A DNA stretch of 9,670 nt from Rhodobacteraceae bacterium UBA996. GTDB lineage: Bacteria; Pseudomonadota; Alphaproteobacteria; Rhodobacterales; Rhodobacteraceae. Each line of letters opens with the position of its first letter. The stretch's first letter is position 1. The notes under the pieces are model-generated. The model saw nothing but the letters and a program-made list of their open reading frames with translations, did not search any database and had not been told where the DNA came from. The stretch spans positions 1 through 9,670 of the forward strand of contig DBBA01000179.1 of the NCBI GenBank assembly GCA_002291955.1, read 5' to 3'. The position numbers were made by a program, and so were the translations under genes. Below are positions 6,441 to 9,670 of this stretch, in pieces.

Positions 6441-7408
6441 TCGGCCTCGGCATCGCGGGCCTCTCGCGCGGCTTCATCTTCATGTTGCCCACGCTGCGGG
6501 CCGAGACGCGCCTGCGCGTCGTCGCCTGCGCCGATCCGCGGCCCGAGGCGCGCGCGCGCTTCCAGCAGGATTTCCCGGGCAGCGCCGCGCATGCCGCATT
6601 CGCCGCCCTCTGCGCCGATCCGCGCGTGGATGCGATCTACATCGCCACCCCGCACCAGCTCCACGCCGAACAGGCCATCGCCGCCGCGCGCGCGGGCAAG
6701 CATGTGCTGGTCGAGAAGCCCATCGCCATGCAGGCCGATCAGATCGACCGCCTGATCAGCTTGCGCGACCGCACGGGGCTGGTCGCGGCGGAAGCCTACA
6801 TGATCGTCCATCACCCCCAGTGGCAGCGCGCGAAGGCGCTTCTGCACGACGGCGCCATCGGCAAGCTCCTGCATGTCGACGGCTTCTTCAGCTACGACAA
6901 CCGCGCCGAACCCTCCAACATCCGCAACCGCGCCGACACCGGCGGCGGCTCGGCCCGCGACATCGGCGTCTACACCATGGGCTCGGCCCGCTGGATGACG
7001 GGCGAGGAACCGACCCGCGTCACCGCCGAGACCGTCTGGGAAAACGGGGTCGAGGTCACGGCCCATGTGGTCGCGCATTTCCCGTCGTTCCGGTTCCAGG
7101 CGACGACATCCATGCGGATGCACCCCCGGCAGGAGATGACGTTCCACGGCACCGACGGCGTGATCCGCCTGACCGCGCCCTACAACGCGAACGTCTTCGG
7201 CCAGGCCGAGGTGCAGCTGGCGCAGTCGAAGCCGCCAGCCGGGCAGGGCGCCCGCGTGACGGTGGAACGCTTCCCCGCCGACAACCACTATGTCCACCAG
7301 GTCGAGGCGTTCGGCCGCTCGGTCCGCGATGGCGCGCCCTACGCCTGGACGCTGGAGAACGCCAAGGGCACGCAGGCGATGATCGACCGGGTTCTGGCCG
7401 CCACCTGA
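6437..7408 (+). CDS. Gfo/Idh/MocA-family oxidoreductase, apparent hybrid of two subfamilies
   Basis: This 323-residue NAD(P)-dependent dehydrogenase has a Rossmann glycine motif at the very start (GLGIAGLSRGF, 3-13), EKP at 93-95 (K94 is the usual catalytic Lys) and GGGSARDIGVY at 169-179 in the catalytic domain (D175, Y179). It starts with GTG at 6437, overlapping the reductase stop; the glycine motif rules out the first in-frame ATG (codon 16). Residues 1 to ~95 resemble Pht4-type dihydrodiol dehydrogenases of phthalate degradation, with GLSRGFIFMLPTL for the family's GLGRAFxLMLPT and YIATPHQLHAEQA. From ~96 on, AEAYMIVHHPQWQRAK and SNIRNRADTGGG are typical of a sugar-dehydrogenase-like branch seen in Rhodobacteraceae. 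The expected Pht4 GHSHSFD and RPRRPEEL-type segments are missing. Family membership is sure; a single function is not. Confidence 0.85.
   Translation: MIGLGIAGLSRGFIFMLPTLRAETRLRVVACADPRPEARARFQQDFPGSAAHAAFAALCADPRVDAIYIATPHQLHAEQAIAAARAGKHVLVEKPIAMQADQIDRLISLRDRTGLVAAEAYMIVHHPQWQRAKALLHDGAIGKLLHVDGFFSYDNRAEPSNIRNRADTGGGSARDIGVYTMGSARWMTGEEPTRVTAETVWENGVEVTAHVVAHFPSFRFQATTSMRMHPRQEMTFHGTDGVIRLTAPYNANVFGQAEVQLAQSKPPAGQGARVTVERFPADNHYVHQVEAFGRSVRDGAPYAWTLENAKGTQAMIDRVLAAT
6695..6748. other. composition and subfamily junction inside the Gfo/Idh gene
   Basis: All five Asp codons before this point in the gene (D33, D45, D61, D65, D101) are GAT. Of the eleven after it (D104 to D317), ten are GAC. 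The same interval separates a Pht4-like N-terminus from a different Gfo/Idh C-terminus. Codons 87-95 (GKHVLVEKP) are among the most conserved in this superfamily, so they are a natural place for homologous recombination or for a false assembly join. The exact base cannot be fixed from one sequence. Confidence 0.65.
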
Positions 7409-7428
7409 CCGCCACCACCTGACCGCCA
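7401..7428 (+). repeat. 14-bp tandem duplication across the stop codon
   Basis: CCACCTGACCGCCA occurs twice head to tail (7401-7414 and 7415-7428). The first copy holds the TGA stop of the Gfo/Idh gene, and the second carries an identical TGA just downstream in another frame. It looks like a recent slippage duplication with no effect on the protein. Confidence 0.7.
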
Positions 7429-7479
7429 CACCCGAGGCGCGCGCGCACACCCGCCCATATAGGCATCCTGCCGCCGACA

Positions 7480-7501
7480 CGCCTTGACCCGGGTCAAGGC
7501 G
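7480..7501 (+). promoter_or_regulatory. perfect 22-bp palindrome, FNR/CRP-type site
   Basis: CGCCTTGACCC is followed immediately by its exact reverse complement GGGTCAAGGCG. The centre TTGAC-CCGG-GTCAA fits the FNR/FixK/NnrR-type pattern TTGA-N6-TCAA used by alphaproteobacterial oxygen or nitrogen-oxide sensors. The centre lies 93 bp before the ATG of the DUF4389 gene. With activator binding near -41.5, that would leave a leader of about 50 nt. There is no T-run after it, so a terminator is less likely. The regulator is not in the window. Confidence 0.6.
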
Positions 7502-7541
7502 CCGTGCCTGCGCCCCGGGCAAGGGTTGCACCGCGCAGGCC

Positions 7542-7557
7542 CCGGACCCATGTCCGG
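7542..7557 (+). repeat. short inverted repeat in the DUF4389 leader
   Basis: CCGGAC and GTCCGG form a perfect 6-bp stem around CCAT, ending 27 nt before the DUF4389 start codon and upstream of its SD. It could be a leader hairpin or chance in such GC-rich DNA. Confidence 0.35.
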
Positions 7558-7583
7558 ACCAACCCCAACGGCAGGAGGCCGCG

Positions 7584-7871
7584 ATGTCCGACATCCGTAC
7601 CGACCCCCCGCAGGTCGAAAGCTATGACAAGCCCGAGCCGATGTGGCTGCGGGTGATCTGGATGGTGATCCTGGCCGGGCTGACCAGCCTCGCCACCTCG
7701 CTGCTGATCGTCGCGGCGGTGCTGCAGGTCATCGCCAAGCTCGTTAACAACGGCACGCCCAACGACCGCATCAAGGCCTTCGGCGAGGGGCTGGCCCGCT
7801 GGTTTGCCCGCACCGCCCGCTACCAGACCTTCGCGACCGACGAGAAACCGTTCCCCTGGTCGCCCTGGTAA
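7584..7871 (+). CDS. DUF4389 domain-containing membrane protein
   Basis: This 95-residue protein has one long hydrophobic stretch (about 22-52, from WLRVIWMVIL to LQVIAKL), long enough for one membrane span. A short conserved tail follows: NDRIKAFGEGLARWFAR (60-76) and TFATDEKPFPWSPW (82-95). This is the signature I associate with DUF4389 proteins, which are common in Rhodobacteraceae and have no known function. AGGAGG (7573-7578) lies 5 nt before the ATG, a strong ribosome-binding site. A perfect FNR-type palindrome upstream hints at control by oxygen or nitrogen oxides. It is a stand-alone gene with a 175-bp leader region before it and a possible hairpin at its stop codon. Confidence 0.85.
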   Translation: MSDIRTDPPQVESYDKPEPMWLRVIWMVILAGLTSLATSLLIVAAVLQVIAKLVNNGTPNDRIKAFGEGLARWFARTARYQTFATDEKPFPWSPW

Positions 7872-7892
7872 GGGCACGGGCCCCGCGCCCTT
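7870..7892 (+). terminator. possible weak terminator hairpin after the DUF4389 gene
   Basis: AAGGGC, starting in the TAA stop codon, can pair with GCCCTT at 7887-7892. A second small stem, GCCC-TTC-GGGC, overlaps its 3' arm (7887-7897). The following sequence has only a short TTT, so efficiency as an intrinsic terminator is doubtful. Confidence 0.3.
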
Positions 7893-7955
7893 CGGGCTGG
7901 ACTTTCCCGCGCGGCCTGCGGCAAATCGCAGGAACACGCCGGAGGGGGGACGGTC

Positions 7956-8708
7956 ATGCACCGGATGGAGGGCAAGCGCGCGCTGGTGACGGCGGCGGGG
8001 CAGGGGATCGGCCGCGCCTCGGCGCTGCGGCTGGCGCGCGAGGGGGCATCGGTGCTGGCCACCGACATCGACGCGGCCGCGCTGGCGGCGCTGGCGTCCG
8101 AGGAGGCCGGGCCCGGCAGCATCACCACCCGCGTCATGGACGTGCGCGACCCGGCCGCGATCACCGCAGGCGTGGCCGCAGCAGGCCGGATCGACGCGCT
8201 GGTGTCCTGCGCGGGCTTCGTGGCGAACGGCACGATCCTGGATTGCGACGAGGACACCTGGGCCTTCTCGCTGGACCTGAACCTGACCGCCACCTACCGC
8301 CTGATCCGCGCGGCGCTGCCCGGCATGATCGCGCAGGGCGGGGGGGCGATCGTCACCATCGCCTCGGTTGCCTCCTCGGTCATCGCGGCACCGAACCGCT
8401 TCGTCTACGGTGCGACCAAGGCGGGGCTCATCGGCCTGACCAAGGCGCTCGCCGCCGACTTCGTCAGCCAGGGCATCCGGGCGAACGCCGTCTGCCCCGG
8501 CACGGTGGACAGCCCGTCGCTGAACGCGCGGCTGCATGCGACCGGCGACTATGCCGCCGCCCGGGCCGCCTTCACCGCGCGCCAGCCGATGGGCCGGATC
8601 GCCACCGCCGACGAGATCGCGGCGCTGGTCGCCTATCTGGCCAGCGACGACAGCAGCTTCACCACCGGCGCGATCCACGTGATCGACGGCGGCTGGTCCA
8701 ACGTCTGA
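7956..8708 (+). CDS. SDR-family dehydrogenase, 2-keto-3-deoxy-L-fuconate dehydrogenase/BDH2-like
   Basis: This 250-residue classical short-chain dehydrogenase/reductase has TAAGQGIG at 12-19 as the nucleotide motif and D37 after strand 2, which favours NAD over NADP. CAG at 85-87 replaces the usual NAG. N109, S137, Y151 and K155 form the catalytic set. R148 (NRFVYGATK), R192 and R209 match the substrate-carboxylate arginines of the BDH2/DHRS6 branch, which also holds bacterial 2-keto-3-deoxy-L-fuconate 4-dehydrogenase. The FAA-hydrolase gene 16 nt downstream fits that role, since it would cleave the 2,4-diketo product. GGAGG at 7941-7945 supports the first ATG, although the second Met at codon 4 is also possible. 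The exact sugar acid (fuconate, rhamnonate or another) cannot be told. Confidence 0.88.
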   Translation: MHRMEGKRALVTAAGQGIGRASALRLAREGASVLATDIDAAALAALASEEAGPGSITTRVMDVRDPAAITAGVAAAGRIDALVSCAGFVANGTILDCDEDTWAFSLDLNLTATYRLIRAALPGMIAQGGGAIVTIASVASSVIAAPNRFVYGATKAGLIGLTKALAADFVSQGIRANAVCPGTVDSPSLNARLHATGDYAAARAAFTARQPMGRIATADEIAALVAYLASDDSSFTTGAIHVIDGGWSNV

Positions 8709-8724
8709 GAACAGGGAGACAGCG

Positions 8725-9570
8725 ATGAAACTTCTGCGCCACGGCGCACCGGGCGCCGAGCGTCCGGGGATGCTGGCCGCCGACGGCACGATCCGCGACC
8801 TGACGGGGCTGGTCCCCGACATCGGCGGTGCGGTCCTGTCGGACACCGGGATGGCGATGCTGCGCGGGATCGACCCGTCCCGCCTGCCCGTGGTGGCGCC
8901 CGGCACGCGGCTGGGTCCCTGCGTGGCAGGCACCGGCAAGTTCATCTGCATCGGCCTGAACTACTCCGACCACGCGGCCGAGACCGGCGCGACGGTCCCG
9001 CCCGAACCGATCATCTTCATGAAGGCGACCTCCGCCATCTGCGGCCCCGACGACCCGATCATCATCCCGCGCGGATCGGAAAAGACCGACTGGGAGGTGG
9101 AACTGGCCGTCATCATCGGCACCCGGGCGAAACATGTGTCCCAGGCCGATGCGCTGGCCCATGTGGCAGGCTATGCGGTGGCCAACGATGTCAGCGAACG
9201 GGCGTTCCAGACCGAACGGTCGGGCCAGTGGACCAAGGGGAAAAGCTGCGACAACTTCGGCCAGCTCGGGCCGTGGCTGGTGACGCGCGACGAGGTCGCC
9301 GATCCGCAGGACCTGCCGATGTGGCTGTCGGTGAACGGCGAGACGATGCAGAACGGCTCTACCCGGACCATGGTCTATGGCGTGGCGCATCTGGTCAGCT
9401 ATCTGTCGGGCTTCATGACGCTGCACCCTGGCGATGTGATCTCGACCGGCACGCCCCCCGGCGTGGGGCTCGGCATGAAACCGCCGCGCTACCTCAAGCC
9501 CGGTGATGTGGTGGAACTGGGCATCCACGGTCTCGGCACCCAGCGGCAGGACGTGGTCGCCGAAGGCTGA
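8725..9570 (+). CDS. FAA-hydrolase family protein, 2,4-diketo-3-deoxy-L-fuconate hydrolase-like
   Basis: This 281-residue protein of the fumarylacetoacetase fold cleaves C-C bonds next to a diketo group with a divalent metal. GLNYSDHAAETG (77-88) holds the His-Glu pair H83/E86. E124 and E126 in DWEVELAVIIG and D155 in ANDVSER are the expected metal ligands. K174 (GKSCDNFGQLGPW) and STGTPPGVG (240-248) complete the usual site. Length and motifs fit the subgroup that splits 2,4-diketo-3-deoxy-L-fuconate or -rhamnonate into pyruvate and L-lactate; relatives are often misnamed ureidoglycolate lyase. AGGGAG (8713-8718) precedes the ATG, and the gene follows the SDR closely, which makes a two-gene sugar-acid module. 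No sugar transporter or upstream enzymes are in view. Confidence 0.88.
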   Translation: MKLLRHGAPGAERPGMLAADGTIRDLTGLVPDIGGAVLSDTGMAMLRGIDPSRLPVVAPGTRLGPCVAGTGKFICIGLNYSDHAAETGATVPPEPIIFMKATSAICGPDDPIIIPRGSEKTDWEVELAVIIGTRAKHVSQADALAHVAGYAVANDVSERAFQTERSGQWTKGKSCDNFGQLGPWLVTRDEVADPQDLPMWLSVNGETMQNGSTRTMVYGVAHLVSYLSGFMTLHPGDVISTGTPPGVGLGMKPPRYLKPGDVVELGIHGLGTQRQDVVAEG

Positions 9571-9670
9571 CGCAGCCGCAGGGCCCCTGGAGGGAGGAGG
9601 CGGGGGGCGCTGCCCCCCTGCGAGGCTGTCGCCTCGCTCCCCCCGGGATATTTGGAACAGGATGAAGGGG
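9571..9670 (+). repeat. intergenic tail with two hairpins and a GGGATATTTGGAACAGGATG box
   Basis: No gene is seen here. Two perfect hairpins follow each other: GGGGGGC-GCT-GCCCCCC (9602-9618) and GCGAGGC-TGTC-GCCTCGC (9620-9637). They lead into CCCCCCGGGATATTTGGAAC and AGGATGAAGGGG. This arrangement, GC hairpins then an A/T-rich GATATTTGG...GATGAAG box, is what I recall as a repeated intergenic module after genes in Rhodobacter and its relatives. It may act as a transcript end or mRNA stabiliser for the SDR-hydrolase unit. The window ends inside or just after it. Confidence 0.6.

Noticed and set aside
5454..7594. Long minus-strand frames opposite the reductase and Gfo/Idh genes (303 and 537 codons)
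   Set aside because: Low-complexity Arg/Gly/Ala/His-rich translations antisense to genes with complete cofactor motifs; no ribosome-binding site or domain supports them.
7494..8951. Minus-strand frame of 485 codons opposite the DUF4389 and SDR genes
   Set aside because: It crosses two well-supported genes and their intergenic gap; no recognisable domain.
9591..9600. SD-like AGGGAGGAGG suggesting a further gene at the end of the window
   Set aside because: No start codon lies at a workable distance, and hairpins follow at once.
1..9670. CRISPR array, tRNA or rRNA gene, insertion sequence
   Set aside because: No regularly spaced repeats, no tRNA-like or rRNA-like conserved stretches, and no transposase frame were seen on either strand.

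Overview
The window is about 70% GC by eye and has alphaproteobacterial gene content. It appears to be a composite of two lineages. Roughly 1-6700 reads like an Acetobacteraceae (Roseomonas-type) genome, judged by recall of how RlmN, the IalB-like protein and the aromatic-degradation proteins look in that group. Roughly 6740-9670 reads like Rhodobacteraceae, judged by the C-terminal part of the Gfo/Idh protein, a DUF4389 protein, a perfect FNR-type palindrome and a Rhodobacter-style intergenic tail ending in GGGATATTTGGAACAGGATG. No database search was possible, so the lineage calls are inference.

Layout on the minus strand, read from 5444 down to 1: a Rieske-type aromatic ring-hydroxylating oxygenase, a 4,5-dihydroxyphthalate decarboxylase-like protein, an IalB-like exported protein, RlmN, a small membrane-anchored protein of unknown function, and the N-terminal half of an MFS transporter cut by the window edge. 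Most of these genes abut or overlap (17-nt gap, then overlaps of 28, 11 and 4 nt), so they could be one transcript. Layout on the plus strand from 5505: a PDR/VanB-type flavin and 2Fe-2S reductase, a Gfo/Idh/MocA oxidoreductase, a DUF4389 membrane protein, an SDR dehydrogenase and an FAA-family hydrolase.

The genes at 3035-7408 together resemble the phthalate 4,5-dioxygenase route of Gram-negative bacteria. The reductase passes NAD(P)H electrons to the Rieske oxygenase, which would make a cis-dihydrodiol. A Gfo/Idh dehydrogenase would rearomatise it, and the decarboxylase would yield protocatechuate. The two transcription units diverge from a 60-bp region holding several short inverted repeats. 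The dehydrogenase is odd: its first ~95 residues look like the phthalate dihydrodiol dehydrogenase family, while the rest looks like a sugar-dehydrogenase-type Gfo/Idh protein. Asp codon use switches abruptly at the same place (5/5 GAT, then 10/11 GAC). This is the most striking signal in the window. It is either a recombinant gene or, more likely, an assembly join at the conserved GKHVLVEKP stretch.

The last two genes (SDR and FAA hydrolase, 16 nt apart) look like the two late steps of the non-phosphorylative L-fucose/L-rhamnose-type sugar acid route. In that route a 2-keto-3-deoxy acid is oxidised to a 2,4-diketo acid, which is cleaved to pyruvate plus a hydroxy acid. No RNA gene, CRISPR array or insertion sequence was seen, and no gene-free stretch exceeds 300 bases.
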